A stretch of 64,000 bases of DNA from Actinomadura cremea. GTDB lineage: Bacteria; Actinomycetota; Actinomycetes; Streptosporangiales; Streptosporangiaceae. The position numbers and the translations under genes were made by a program. Under the pieces are notes generated by a model. That model was not told the DNA's origin. It searched no databases and worked only from the letters and a program-made list of their open reading frames with translations. Below are positions 52,507-60,492 of this stretch, in pieces (positions within the stretch are counted from its first letter, which is position 1; every line of letters begins with the position of its first letter). The stretch covers positions 248,001-312,000 of the forward strand of contig NZ_BMRF01000002.1 in the NCBI RefSeq assembly GCF_014648495.1, given 5' to 3'.

Positions 52507-53463
52507 ATGACCCGACCCTTTCGGCTGCGGCCGGTCGTCGCCGCACTGACCACCTGTGCCCTGCTCGGCGGCGCGGCCTGCGGAACCGCCCCCGGCGACA
52601 CCCGCGTCGCGACACCCGTCGCCGACACCGTCGTCGCGTCCGACGCCGGCCTGAAAAAGACGTTGGCGGAACTGGAGAAGTCGTACAACGCGCGTATCGG
52701 CGCGGTGGGCATCGACCTCGGCTCCGGCAAGACGGTCGGTTACCGGGCCGATGAACGCTTCCCCTTCAACTCGATGTTCAAGGTGTTCGCGTGCTCCGCC
52801 GTCCTGCACGAAGCGCGGACCGGAAGCCCCGGCCTGATGGACGAGGTCATCCGCTGGACGCCGGACGAGATGGCCGGGCTGACCGAGAACTCCCCAGAAA
52901 CCACCGAATACACCGACACCGGCATGACACCCGCGCAACTGTGCCGCGCCGGGATCACCAAGTCCGACGGCTTCGCGGGCAACACGCTGCTGAAGCAGAT
53001 CGGCGGCCCGTCCGGCCTGACGGCGTTCTTTCGCTCCACCGGCGACCGGGTGAGCCGCCTCGACCGTCCCGAGCCGTACCTGACCGAGTGGTCGCCCGGC
53101 CAGGTCCGCGACACCACCAGCCCCGCGGCGTCCGCCCGGACCTTCGCCGAACTCACCACCGGCAAAACCCTCCACCCCCGCGACCGAGCGCGCCTGGTCG
53201 ACTGGCTGAAGGGCAGCCTCACCGGATCCAGCCGAATCCGGGCGGGCCTGCCGAAGGACTGGACGGTCGGCGACAAGACCGGCACCGGCGGCGCGAAGAA
53301 CCACGGCACCGCCGGCGACATCGCGATCGTCTGGCCGCCCGGGACGAAAGCGCCGATGATCCTGTCGGTGCTCACGAACCGCAACACCGACAACACCCCG
53401 CACGACGACAAGGCGATCGCCCGCACCGCGACCGCCCTGGCCGAAGCCCTCGGCCGACTCTGA
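52507..53463 (+). CDS. Class A beta-lactamase with altered SDN loop
   Basis: 318 aa with a lipoprotein-like or Sec signal (RLRPVVAALTTCALLGGAAC). Active-site Ser89-x-x-Lys92 is SMFK, the general base Glu is in RLDRPEPYLTEW, and the KTG box is GDKTGTGG. The middle SDN motif reads SDG, and Asn170 of the omega loop (EPxLN) is Thr. It hydrolyses penicillin-type drugs, perhaps with changed range. ATG 52507 gives the cleaner signal peptide; ATG 52483 is in frame eight codons upstream. Neither has a ribosome site, so a leaderless message from the AT-rich promoter is likely. Confidence 0.88.
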   Translation: MTRPFRLRPVVAALTTCALLGGAACGTAPGDTRVATPVADTVVASDAGLKKTLAELEKSYNARIGAVGIDLGSGKTVGYRADERFPFNSMFKVFACSAVLHEARTGSPGLMDEVIRWTPDEMAGLTENSPETTEYTDTGMTPAQLCRAGITKSDGFAGNTLLKQIGGPSGLTAFFRSTGDRVSRLDRPEPYLTEWSPGQVRDTTSPAASARTFAELTTGKTLHPRDRARLVDWLKGSLTGSSRIRAGLPKDWTVGDKTGTGGAKNHGTAGDIAIVWPPGTKAPMILSVLTNRNTDNTPHDDKAIARTATALAEALGRL

Positions 53464-53506
53464 CCCCTCAGGACGCATTCGCCCTGGCCGAACGGCTGAC
53501 GGGAGT

Positions 53507-53728
53507 TCATCCCACACCGGAACTGCTCGACAACGCGTCGTCGAAGAACCTCGCCACCCGCTCCGCCGCGCCGGGTTCCGCCACGGCGAGCACCTCCAGC
53601 AGGCCGTCGCTGGACGACGCCGCGATGTGGACGCGCCCGGCCGCGCGCCACACGTCGTCCCGGTCCCGCGTGATCGACCACTCGGGGAAGAGCCGCTGCA
53701 AGAACAGCAGCAGCACGCCCTCGTTCAC
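53507..53728 (-). CDS. Small 73-aa protein coupled to the HATPase gene
   Basis: GTG 53728 overlaps the stop of the HATPase gene (GTGA), so it is translationally coupled. The protein (LQRLFPEWSITRDRDDVWRAAG... PGAAERVARFFDDAL) is a small soluble alpha/beta product without recognised domain; it looks like the short partners often found after anti-sigma-like ATPases in actinomycetes. No longer upstream start is needed, since an extension would run through the HATPase gene. Confidence 0.6.
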   Translation of the reverse strand: MNEGVLLLFLQRLFPEWSITRDRDDVWRAAGRVHIAASSSDGLLEVLAVAEPGAAERVARFFDDALSSSSGVG

Positions 53729-54117
53729 GCGGGCACCGGTTCGAGTTCGGCCCACACGACCTTCCCGCCCTCGGTCAGCGGACGGGTGCCCCACCGGCGC
53801 GCGAGCGCCTCGACGAGCAGCAGCCCGCGCCCCGACTCGGCCGCGAAGTTCGCCGGACGGACGGTCGGGAGCGCGTCCGACCCGTCCCACGCCTCCACCA
53901 CGGCCGCGCCGTCGTCCCGCCGGTAGGCCCGGACGACCACGGGGTCGCCCGCCCGTGACCCGTGCCGGACCGCGTTCGTGGCCAGCTCGCTGATCACGGT
54001 CCGGGCGACGTCGTCGTCCAGCCGCCACGCCCCGAACGTCATCGCGACGAAGTCGCGCGCCTGCTTGATAGCCCCCGGATCCGCCTTGATCACGAGGGTA
54101 TGTGGCTCACCGGACAT
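53725..54117 (-). CDS. HATPase_c protein, anti-sigma/RsbW-like
   Basis: A 130-aa single-domain GHKL ATPase. The N box is ELATNAVRHG, and the ATP lid region is ESGRGLLLVEALA. It resembles the short ATPases that sit beside XRE/DUF397 genes in actinomycetes, which may act as serine kinases or anti-sigma factors. ATG 54117 has GAGGTGACC upstream. Divergent from the XRE regulator gene. Confidence 0.87.
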   Translation of the reverse strand: MSGEPHTLVIKADPGAIKQARDFVAMTFGAWRLDDDVARTVISELATNAVRHGSRAGDPVVVRAYRRDDGAAVVEAWDGSDALPTVRPANFAAESGRGLLLVEALARRWGTRPLTEGGKVVWAELEPVPA

Positions 54118-54228
54118 GGTCACCTCACTTAGAGTCTGTGTTCGGTGACAGATTGCGCTTGTCGGTTTACCGTTGTCGCGTGCCCCCACAAGTCCTGTAA
54201 ATCTGCTGATCTTGAAAGGTCAGGCCAG

Positions 54229-55071
54229 ATGACGAACGAATCCCCCGACCCGATGACCAGCATGTGGGCGTGGATCGCTTACCAGCTGCGGTTCCAGCGC
54301 ATCGAGCGCAGCCTTACCGGCGACGCGGTGGCCAAGCTCCTCAACTGCTCGCGCGCCACGATTTCCAGACTGGAGACGGGAGAGGCGCGCCTGCAGGACA
54401 AGCAGGCCGCGAAGTTGGACAAAGAGTGGCGACTGGGCAGGTTCTTCACCACCGCCCTGTGGTACGCCCGCCTTGCCCCCGATCCGCAGTGGCTCTCGAA
54501 CTACACGCAGTTCGAGGCGGGTGCTTCCTGCATCCAAATGTTCGACGGGCAACTGGTACCCGTCTTGCTCCAAACACCGGACTACGCGCGGGCGCTTGTG
54601 GAGGCCGGACGCAACGACGATGTAGAGCGCATTCTCGCCGCACGCTCCGCGCGTCGAAAGATAATTGCTCGGCCCGACTCACCGGAGATATGGGTGCTGC
54701 TCACCGAGAACGTCCTGACATGGCCTGTGGGCGGGACCGACGTCATGCTCGCCCAGCTCGACTACCTTCAGGAGTTGTCGGAGCAGCCGAACATAGTCCT
54801 GCGGGTCGTCCCTAGGGCGTCGGGAGCTTCCGAAGCCCTGGACGGCCCATTCAAGATCATCACCGTCCGTGCCGGTGAGGTCGGCTACATTGAGGCGGCC
54901 ACTGGGGGGCGCCTCATCATGGACGTGGACGGCGCTCGTGATTTGCGGGCGCGATTTGATCGCATCGGAGCAAAGGCCCTCCCCGTAGACTTCACGCCGG
55001 AGATGATCCGGCGAGCGACGGAGGCTTTGAATGAGCAAGCCCATGTGGCGGAAGTCCAGCCGATCCGCTGA
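54229..55071 (+). CDS. XRE-family regulator with DUF5753 domain
   Basis: A 280-aa two-domain protein. The N-terminal helix-turn-helix (LTGDAVAKLLNCSRATISRLE) is followed by the DUF5753 domain (FDGQLVPVLLQTPDYARAL through the C-terminus). Large families of these occur in actinomycetes next to DUF397 genes and small ATPases, and some control differentiation and antibiotic production. GC content is lower than in neighbours. ATG 54229. Its end overlaps the DUF397 gene by 41 bases. Confidence 0.92.
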   Translation: MTNESPDPMTSMWAWIAYQLRFQRIERSLTGDAVAKLLNCSRATISRLETGEARLQDKQAAKLDKEWRLGRFFTTALWYARLAPDPQWLSNYTQFEAGASCIQMFDGQLVPVLLQTPDYARALVEAGRNDDVERILAARSARRKIIARPDSPEIWVLLTENVLTWPVGGTDVMLAQLDYLQELSEQPNIVLRVVPRASGASEALDGPFKIITVRAGEVGYIEAATGGRLIMDVDGARDLRARFDRIGAKALPVDFTPEMIRRATEALNEQAHVAEVQPIR

Positions 55072-55210
55072 GGGAACATCGGGACAGTGTGTGGAAGTCG
55101 CCGTCGTGTCCGGCGGGGTCGGGGTGCGGGACAGCAAGCAACCTGAGGGTGGGCATCTCGTCCTCGCTTCCGCCGCTTTCCGGGTGTTGCTGGACGAGCT
55201 CAAGCGGTAG
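55031..55210 (+). CDS. DUF397 small protein
   Basis: A 59-aa protein: MWRKSSRSAEGTSGQCVEVA, then VRDSKQPEGGHLVLASAAF. The WRKSS..G..CVEVA and VRDSK pattern is the DUF397 hallmark. ATG 55031 overlaps the XRE gene by 41 bases in another frame; ATG 55043 is also possible. DUF397 proteins typically pair with the upstream XRE/DUF5753 regulator, possibly as its antagonist or as part of a toxin-antitoxin-like pair. Confidence 0.9.
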   Translation: MSKPMWRKSSRSAEGTSGQCVEVAVVSGGVGVRDSKQPEGGHLVLASAAFRVLLDELKR

Positions 55211-55234
55211 GCGCTCGTGCTCTAGGGTCGGGGC

Positions 55235-55666
55235 ATGGCGCGACCGGCGGTGGGCATCGAGGTGATCGCGCGTGCGGTCGTCCGGACGTCGGCGGGGCTT
55301 CTGCTGGCGCGGTCGCGCGGGACGGAATGGTGGTTCCTGCCCGGCGGCCACGTGGAGCCGGGCGAGCCCGCAGCCGCCGCGCTCGTGCGTGAACTGGGCG
55401 AGGAACTCGGCCTGACGGTTCCGGCCCCCGCGATGATCGGGACGGTCGAGTCCGCCTACGTGGAGGACGGGGCGCAGCGGCACGAGGTCAACCTCGTGTT
55501 CGCCGTGGACGTCGTGGACGGCGAGTTCGTCGCGCTCGAGCCGCATCTGGAGTTCGGGGTCGTGCCGGTCGAGGCGCTGGGCGACGTGCAGATCCGCCCG
55601 GCGACGCTGGGCCGCGCCGTGCGCGCCTGGCTGGACGACGCCAGCCCGTTCGCCGTCGCGTTGTAG
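55235..55666 (+). CDS. Nudix hydrolase
   Basis: A 143-aa Nudix protein. The box GGHVEPGEPAAAALVRELGEELG matches Gx5Ex7REUxEExGU with all acidic metal ligands. It hydrolyses a nucleoside diphosphate linked to another group; the exact substrate is not readable. It converges on the ABC ATPase gene with only 3 bases between stops. Confidence 0.92.
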   Translation: MARPAVGIEVIARAVVRTSAGLLLARSRGTEWWFLPGGHVEPGEPAAAALVRELGEELGLTVPAPAMIGTVESAYVEDGAQRHEVNLVFAVDVVDGEFVALEPHLEFGVVPVEALGDVQIRPATLGRAVRAWLDDASPFAVAL

Positions 55667-55669
55667 CCG

Positions 55670-56401
55670 TCAGGGGAGGAAGCCGCGCGCGTACTGGTCG
55701 GTGTGCGCGGCCAGTTCGGCGGTATCGCCCGCCATGACGACTCTGCCGCCGCGCATGAGCACCACCCGGTCGGTGATCCGGGTTGCGGTGAGCATGGGCA
55801 CGTCGTGCGTGATCATCAGGACGGCCGCTCCGGCGGCGGCGTACCGGTAGAGGGTCGTCCACACCGCGTAGGCGTTCTCGGTGTCGAGGGAGGCGGACGC
55901 TTCGTCGGCGATGAGGACGCCGGGCGCGGGCAGGAGCGCGGCGGCGAGTGCGGCGCGCTGGATCTGCCCGGCGGAGTGCTGTTTCGGGTACAGGTCGAAC
56001 AGTTCGGTGGGGTAGCGGGCGGCGGCGCACGCGCGGTCGATGCTCCATTGCCCGTGCCGGCGTTCCAGTTCGCGCAGTTGCGTGCCCACGGTGTCGTAGG
56101 GGTCGAAGGCTGTGACGCCGTCTTGCGGGACGAACCCGACGGTGCGGCCGCGAAGGCGGAGCCAGTCGCGCCGGTCGGCCACGGGGGCGCCGTTGACGCG
56201 CACCTGCCCGGTGCTGCGGGCGGACGCCGGGAGCGTGCCGGTGAGCGCCGCCGCGACCATGGACTTGCCGCATCCGGATTCGCCGAGGAGAGCGGTGACC
56301 CGCCCCTCCGGCACGACGAGGTCGATCGAGTCGAGAACCGTCTCGGCCCACCTGCCCGTGTCGATGTGGACGGTCAGGTCGCGGAGTTCTGCGCTCGGCA
56401 T
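55670..56401 (-). CDS. ABC transporter ATPase, peptide/nickel (DppD-like) type, orphan
   Basis: A 243-aa ABC ATPase. Walker A is GESGCGKS, the signature is SAGQIQRAALAAALL (instead of SGGQ), and Walker B is VLIADEASASLD. Length and pattern are of the oligopeptide/nickel importer ATPases. No permease or binding-protein gene is adjacent, which is odd: these ATPases normally sit in five-gene operons. ATG 56401 has AGGGAGA 11 bases upstream; GTG 56410 touches that site and is less likely. Confidence 0.85.
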   Translation of the reverse strand: MPSAELRDLTVHIDTGRWAETVLDSIDLVVPEGRVTALLGESGCGKSMVAAALTGTLPASARSTGQVRVNGAPVADRRDWLRLRGRTVGFVPQDGVTAFDPYDTVGTQLRELERRHGQWSIDRACAAARYPTELFDLYPKQHSAGQIQRAALAAALLPAPGVLIADEASASLDTENAYAVWTTLYRYAAAGAAVLMITHDVPMLTATRITDRVVLMRGGRVVMAGDTAELAAHTDQYARGFLP

Positions 56402-56451
56402 GCGGACCACTCTCCCTGGACGTGCGTGAAACGCGCAACGCGCCTGTGAGG

Positions 56452-56898
56452 TCAGTCGTAGTCGGGACCCACCACGCAGTCGTCGCTGCTCGCGTCCGGC
56501 TCGTCGGTGGGGCGTTCCCAGCGGAGCCTTTCGGCCGGGACGTCCATGAACGCGTAGATCTCGCCTTCCTCCAGGCAGTAGTCATGGTCCCGGCCGACCC
56601 GGACGCCGCCGAGGTCGGTGATGACGAAACCGCGCCGGGCGTCGAGCTTAACCGCGACGGTGAAGCTTCCGGTGCGGGAGTATCGGAACGGGGCGTTCTG
56701 CGGAACGACCCACATTTTCGAGAATTTCTGTTCGACCAGTGCCTGGTCGCCCACGTCACCGTCCTGGTCCCATCCGTCGATGTAGACCGTCGTGCCGGGC
56801 TGGATCTGCCGGAGCGCGTTCTCCGGTTCGTTCTGGCAGGCCACGGTCAGGGCGAGGATCGGCAGAAGTGCGGCGGCCGATCGCAGGCTGGGGCGCAT
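56452..56898 (-). CDS. Putative lipoprotein of unknown function
   Basis: A 148-aa protein with signal peptide MRPSLRSAAALLPILALTVAC; LTVAC is a lipobox, so Cys21 would be lipidated. The acidic mature part (YIDGWDQDGDVGDQALVEQ, DDCVVGPDYD at the end) shows no known domain. It holds two more Cys. Probably anchored on the outer face of the membrane. It lies between the orphan ABC ATPase and the second SecY gene on the same strand. Confidence 0.7.
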   Translation of the reverse strand: MRPSLRSAAALLPILALTVACQNEPENALRQIQPGTTVYIDGWDQDGDVGDQALVEQKFSKMWVVPQNAPFRYSRTGSFTVAVKLDARRGFVITDLGGVRVGRDHDYCLEEGEIYAFMDVPAERLRWERPTDEPDASSDDCVVGPDYD

Positions 56899-57009
56899 GG
56901 ATTCCTTCTCCGGGGGCCGAGACGAGACGGATCGTACGGGTGCAGTTTCGCGGAATGGATCACGTATCGGTGTGCCGTCGGAAATCGTTCGGCGAATGGA
57001 CCGGACGCG

Positions 57010-58338
57010 TTAACGTGCGGAGCCGGTCGGGAGGTACGGGGCGAACTCGTGCAGTTTCTGTTCGAAGACGGCCTGCTTCACGGTTCGGGTCACGGGGCCC
57101 AGTCCGGCACCCAGGACGACCAGCAGGCACACGCCCAGGACCGGCGACCCGACACCGGCCAGTGCGAGCACCGCCGACGGCAGGACTGCGATCGTCCCGA
57201 GGACGACCGGCGTTCCGGCGGTGACGCGCGACTGCACGTACGACAGGTATTCGGCGGTCGGGCGGCCGGGGCGGATGCCGGGCACGAAGGCGCCCTCGCG
57301 CGCGAGACGGTTCGTCGTTCCGGTCACGTCGAGGGCGCCTCTCGACGAGCCGGCGTTCACGAGTGCGGCCAGGGCGAACAGCGCGAGCATGAACCGGAGA
57401 TCGTCGTAACGCGGGGCCGTCCACACGCCGTCGGGCGCTCCGCCACCGCCGGTCACCCGGTCACCGGGCCACAGCCGTGCGGCGAGTGCGGGCAGGTGCA
57501 AGAGCACGAGCGCCGTCAGCACCGAGCGCAACCCGGTCCGGTGGAGCGGAACGGAAATGAACACGGTCTCGGCCTTCGAAGCACGGACGCCGACCATCCT
57601 CCGCGCGTACTGGACCGGCACCCGGCGTTCGGGCTGGGTAAGGACGATCAGAACGGCCACGGAGAACAGCGCCGTGAGCAGGACGACGGCAAGAGCGACG
57701 GCGAACGTCGTGGTTCCCTCGGTCTCGCGGACGTCCCACAGCAGGCCGGGGAAGACGGCGCAGACCTGCGTGAAGAACAGGAGCGCAAGGCCGTTGTCGA
57801 ACCCGCGCGCGGAGATCAGCCGGATCAGCCAGGCGGTGATCGCCGTCCCGGCCGTCATGGACGCCGCGACCGCGACGGGCCCCGGGCCGGTCAGGACGTC
57901 CCGCTGCGCGGCCGCGACCGCGACGGCCGTGCCCATCGCGGCGCCCAGGGCGACGGCGAGGAACACCGTGTACCGCCGGAGCGCGGCGAGGCCGCCGGTC
58001 TCCGCGGCGAGCGCGCGCAGCCGGGGGACGGCGGGGGTGACGAGCCGCAGCGTGGCGGACGCGGCGGCGTGGGGGACCACGCCGAGGCCGAGGACCGCCA
58101 GGTGCAGCAGGCCGCCGCCGGTGAGGAGGTCGAGCAGTCCGTACATCGGGTCGTCGCGGACGGCCGTGCCCGCGGCGTCGCGGAGTTCCGGGACGTCCGC
58201 GCCGAGGCTCGGCACGTTCTGCCCGATCCGGTAGAGCAGCACGGCCAGGACCGTGAACAGCAGCTTGCTTCGGAGGCGGGGGGTGCGTAGGAGGGCCCTC
58301 ACCCAGTTAGAAATACACCAATGTTCATTGGATGTCAT
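57010..58338 (-). CDS. Divergent second SecY-family translocase protein
   Basis: A 442-aa membrane protein with about ten hydrophobic segments and SecY-like order. An N-terminal cytosolic stretch and TM1 (LLFTVLAVLLYRIGQNVPS) come first. ERRVPVQYARRMVG matches the cytosolic loop of SecY, and the RTVKQAVFEQKL C-terminal helix is present. It is not in a ribosomal-protein operon and is much diverged, with Ala-rich segments and few conserved pore residues, so it is an accessory SecY paralog. ATG 58338 is chosen because it starts a normal N-terminus; the open frame runs 23 codons further. Confidence 0.8.
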   Translation of the reverse strand: MTSNEHWCISNWVRALLRTPRLRSKLLFTVLAVLLYRIGQNVPSLGADVPELRDAAGTAVRDDPMYGLLDLLTGGGLLHLAVLGLGVVPHAAASATLRLVTPAVPRLRALAAETGGLAALRRYTVFLAVALGAAMGTAVAVAAAQRDVLTGPGPVAVAASMTAGTAITAWLIRLISARGFDNGLALLFFTQVCAVFPGLLWDVRETEGTTTFAVALAVVLLTALFSVAVLIVLTQPERRVPVQYARRMVGVRASKAETVFISVPLHRTGLRSVLTALVLLHLPALAARLWPGDRVTGGGGAPDGVWTAPRYDDLRFMLALFALAALVNAGSSRGALDVTGTTNRLAREGAFVPGIRPGRPTAEYLSYVQSRVTAGTPVVLGTIAVLPSAVLALAGVGSPVLGVCLLVVLGAGLGPVTRTVKQAVFEQKLHEFAPYLPTGSAR

Positions 58339-58419
58339 CGCCCCGCGCGTGAACACTCGGTGAAGCGAACGGTCCCGAACCCAGCCCTCAGCTCGGCCCA
58401 GCTCCACCCAGCCCGGCTC

Positions 58420-58924
58420 TCAGCCCAGGTGCCGGTCCAGCTCCCACAGCCGGACGGTGCCCTCCCGGTCGCCCGCCAGGACGAACCGGCCGTCGGGCGT
58501 CGCCGCGACGCAGCTCGCGCCGCCGCGCTCACCGTCCCCGAGGACCCGCAGGCGCTCGCCGCCGCCGACGTCCCACACGTGGACGCCGTTCACGTGGGCC
58601 GACACCGCGTAGCGGTCGCCCGCGGTGAACGCGACGCCGAACGGCCATCCCGCCCGGCCGTCGAACTCCCGCACGTGCCGCCCGCCGGCGACGTCCCACA
58701 GGTGCAGTCTCCACGTGGCCTTGTCACCGCCGAGCACGTACCGTCCGGTGCCCGGTCAGCTCCAGGTCCCCGGGCCGCCACTCGGACGATCCCGCCGCGT
58801 TCGCCGCCGCCATCCCACCCCGTTCGCCGTCGTGCGCACCGCCGGACACCATGCTGGCGAACGAAGGTGTCCATACGGTGACCGAGGCCGTCGCCCCGGC
58901 ACCGGCACGCCGCCGGGCGCGCAT
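58420..58924 (-). pseudogene. WD40-repeat gene remnant with frameshift
   Basis: Two frames together give WD40 repeats. 58420-58737 encodes LHLWDVAGGRHVREFDG, VHVWDVGGGERLRVLGD and VRLWELDRHLG. Upstream, in another frame (from about 58750), GDLELTGHRTVR is the end of the previous repeat. A one-base shift near 58743-58748 joins ELTGHRTVR to RYVLGGDKATWRL. The 5' part is missing, as only degenerate frame remains to about 58924. Probably a dead fragment of a larger WD40 protein. Confidence 0.65.
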
Positions 58925-58989
58925 ACGGGGACGCCCGGGGCGGCGCGCACCATCAAGAACTGCTCAGGGACGTGTGCGCTGCCGCCTGG

Positions 58990-59670
58990 TCAGAACAGGG
59001 TGCCCTCGTGCTCGATGCCGCGCAGGGCGTCGTAGTCGAGGGTGACGCAGTGGATGCCGCGGTCGGTGGCCAGGACGCGCGCCTGCGGCTTGATCTCCTG
59101 CGCGGCGAACACCCCGCGGACGGGCGCGAGGTGCGGGTCGCGGTTGAGGAGTTCGAGGTAGCGGGTCAGCTGCTCGACGCCGTCGATCTCGCCCCGGCGC
59201 TTGATCTCGACGGCGACCGTGGCGCTGTCGGCGTCCCGGCAGAGGATGTCGACGGGGCCGATCGCGGTCGGGTACTCGCGCCGGACGAGGCTGTAGCCGT
59301 CGCCGAGGGTGGTGATGTGCTCGGCGAGGAGTTCCTGCAGGTGGGCTTCGACGCCGTCCTTCTGCAGGCCCGGGTCGAGACCGAGTTCGTGGCTGGTGTC
59401 GTGCAGGATCTCCTCGATCGTGAGGATCAGCCGTTCGCCCGACTTGCCGTGCGTGACCGTCCAGCGCGCGACGGCGCCGTTCTCGGTGTAGGGCTCCTCG
59501 CGCAGGGAGCACGGCGGGTTCATCCAGTTCAGCGGCTTGTAGGCGCGGTCGTCGGCATGGATGCTCACGCTCCCGTCCGCCTTGATCAGGACCAGGCGGG
59601 GGGCCATCGGGAGATGGGCGGTGAGCTTGCCGGCGTAATCGACGCTGCAGCGGGCGATGACGAGACGCAC
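58990..59670 (-). CDS. nucS: NucS/EndoMS mismatch-specific endonuclease
   Basis: A 226-aa protein of the NucS family, the actinobacterial mismatch repair endonuclease that replaces MutS/MutL. The N-terminal dimerisation domain ([15 protein letters not shown]) is followed by the restriction-enzyme-like domain, with GPVDILCRD and [21 protein letters not shown] holding the catalytic Asp, Glu and Lys. The C-terminus ends in EHEGTLF; the family often ends in a clamp-binding motif, which this may be. Start GTG 59670. Length is right for the family. It makes double-strand breaks at mismatches with the sliding clamp. Confidence 0.93.
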   Translation of the reverse strand: MRLVIARCSVDYAGKLTAHLPMAPRLVLIKADGSVSIHADDRAYKPLNWMNPPCSLREEPYTENGAVARWTVTHGKSGERLILTIEEILHDTSHELGLDPGLQKDGVEAHLQELLAEHITTLGDGYSLVRREYPTAIGPVDILCRDADSATVAVEIKRRGEIDGVEQLTRYLELLNRDPHLAPVRGVFAAQEIKPQARVLATDRGIHCVTLDYDALRGIEHEGTLF

Positions 59671-59759
59671 CCGCCCAACCTTAGTGCGGACGGCGGGTGC
59701 GGACGTCCCGATCGGCGAGGACGGCCTGCGAGGACGGTCGTCGAGGGCGGGCGTCCGGG

Positions 59760-60368
59760 TCAGCCGTGGACGGCCAGGTGGACGAGCGCGCAGATCAGCC
59801 GGTCGAGGTCGGCCCCGTGGGTGTCGTCGTCGCTGACCAAGTGCCGCGCGACCAGGCCGTCGAAGCCGGTGAGGAAGAAGCGGGCGAGCGCGTCGGCGTC
59901 GGTGGCGAGGGCGACGCCGGTCTCGGTGGCGAGGCCGGTGACGAGCTCGGCGGCGGTCCGCTCCATGGCGAGCTGGTGCTCGCGCAGGGTCTCGCGGATG
60001 TCGGGGTCGCGGGAGCCGATGGCGGTCAGCTCGTCGAAGACGCGGAAGCGGCCGGGGCGCTCGGCGTAGGTGGTCCACAGCGCGCGCGCCATGATCCGGA
60101 CGGACGTCGCGAACCCCTCCTCGCCCGCCGCGGCCTCCGCGGGCGCGGCGGCGCACACCCGCTCGATCATCTCGCCGGCGAGCCGCTCGACGACCGCGCC
60201 GTACAGGTCGCGTTTCGTGCCGAACGTGTAGTGGACGGTCGCCTGCGCGACGCCCAGTTCGGCGGCGATGGCCCGGGTGCTGCCGGCCTCGACGCCCTTG
60301 CGCGCCATCAGGTCGATGGCCGCCTCGACGAGCTGGGGACGCCGCTCGGCGGCGGGGACGTGCGCCAT
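59760..60368 (-). CDS. TetR-family regulator of the MMPL transporter
   Basis: A 202-aa TetR regulator. The helix-turn-helix is [21 protein letters not shown] near residue 35. ATG 60368 gives [10 protein letters not shown]. It diverges from the MMPL transporter gene, with a dyad element between, so it very likely represses that transporter and itself until a drug or lipid binds. Confidence 0.88.
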   Translation of the reverse strand: MAHVPAAERRPQLVEAAIDLMARKGVEAGSTRAIAAELGVAQATVHYTFGTKRDLYGAVVERLAGEMIERVCAAAPAEAAAGEEGFATSVRIMARALWTTYAERPGRFRVFDELTAIGSRDPDIRETLREHQLAMERTAAELVTGLATETGVALATDADALARFFLTGFDGLVARHLVSDDDTHGADLDRLICALVHLAVHG

Positions 60369-60415
60369 GGCACCCAAGGTTACCGAGGTCCGGAGACGTG
60401 GCGGTTCTCACTTTG

Positions 60416-60438
60416 TCGAGCGACTTGTTCGAGTGACT
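60416..60438. promoter_or_regulatory. Candidate operator between TetR and MMPL genes
   Basis: TCGAGCGACT (60416) and TCGAGTGACT (60429) repeat with a 13-base step. GTCGAGCGAC and GAGTGACTC within them are short dyads. The position in the divergent promoter fits TetR binding. Confidence 0.6.
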
Positions 60439-60492
60439 CAGTCGTGCGTACAGTCGGCGGCGCAACCGTTGACGTTCGAGGGGGACGACCGC

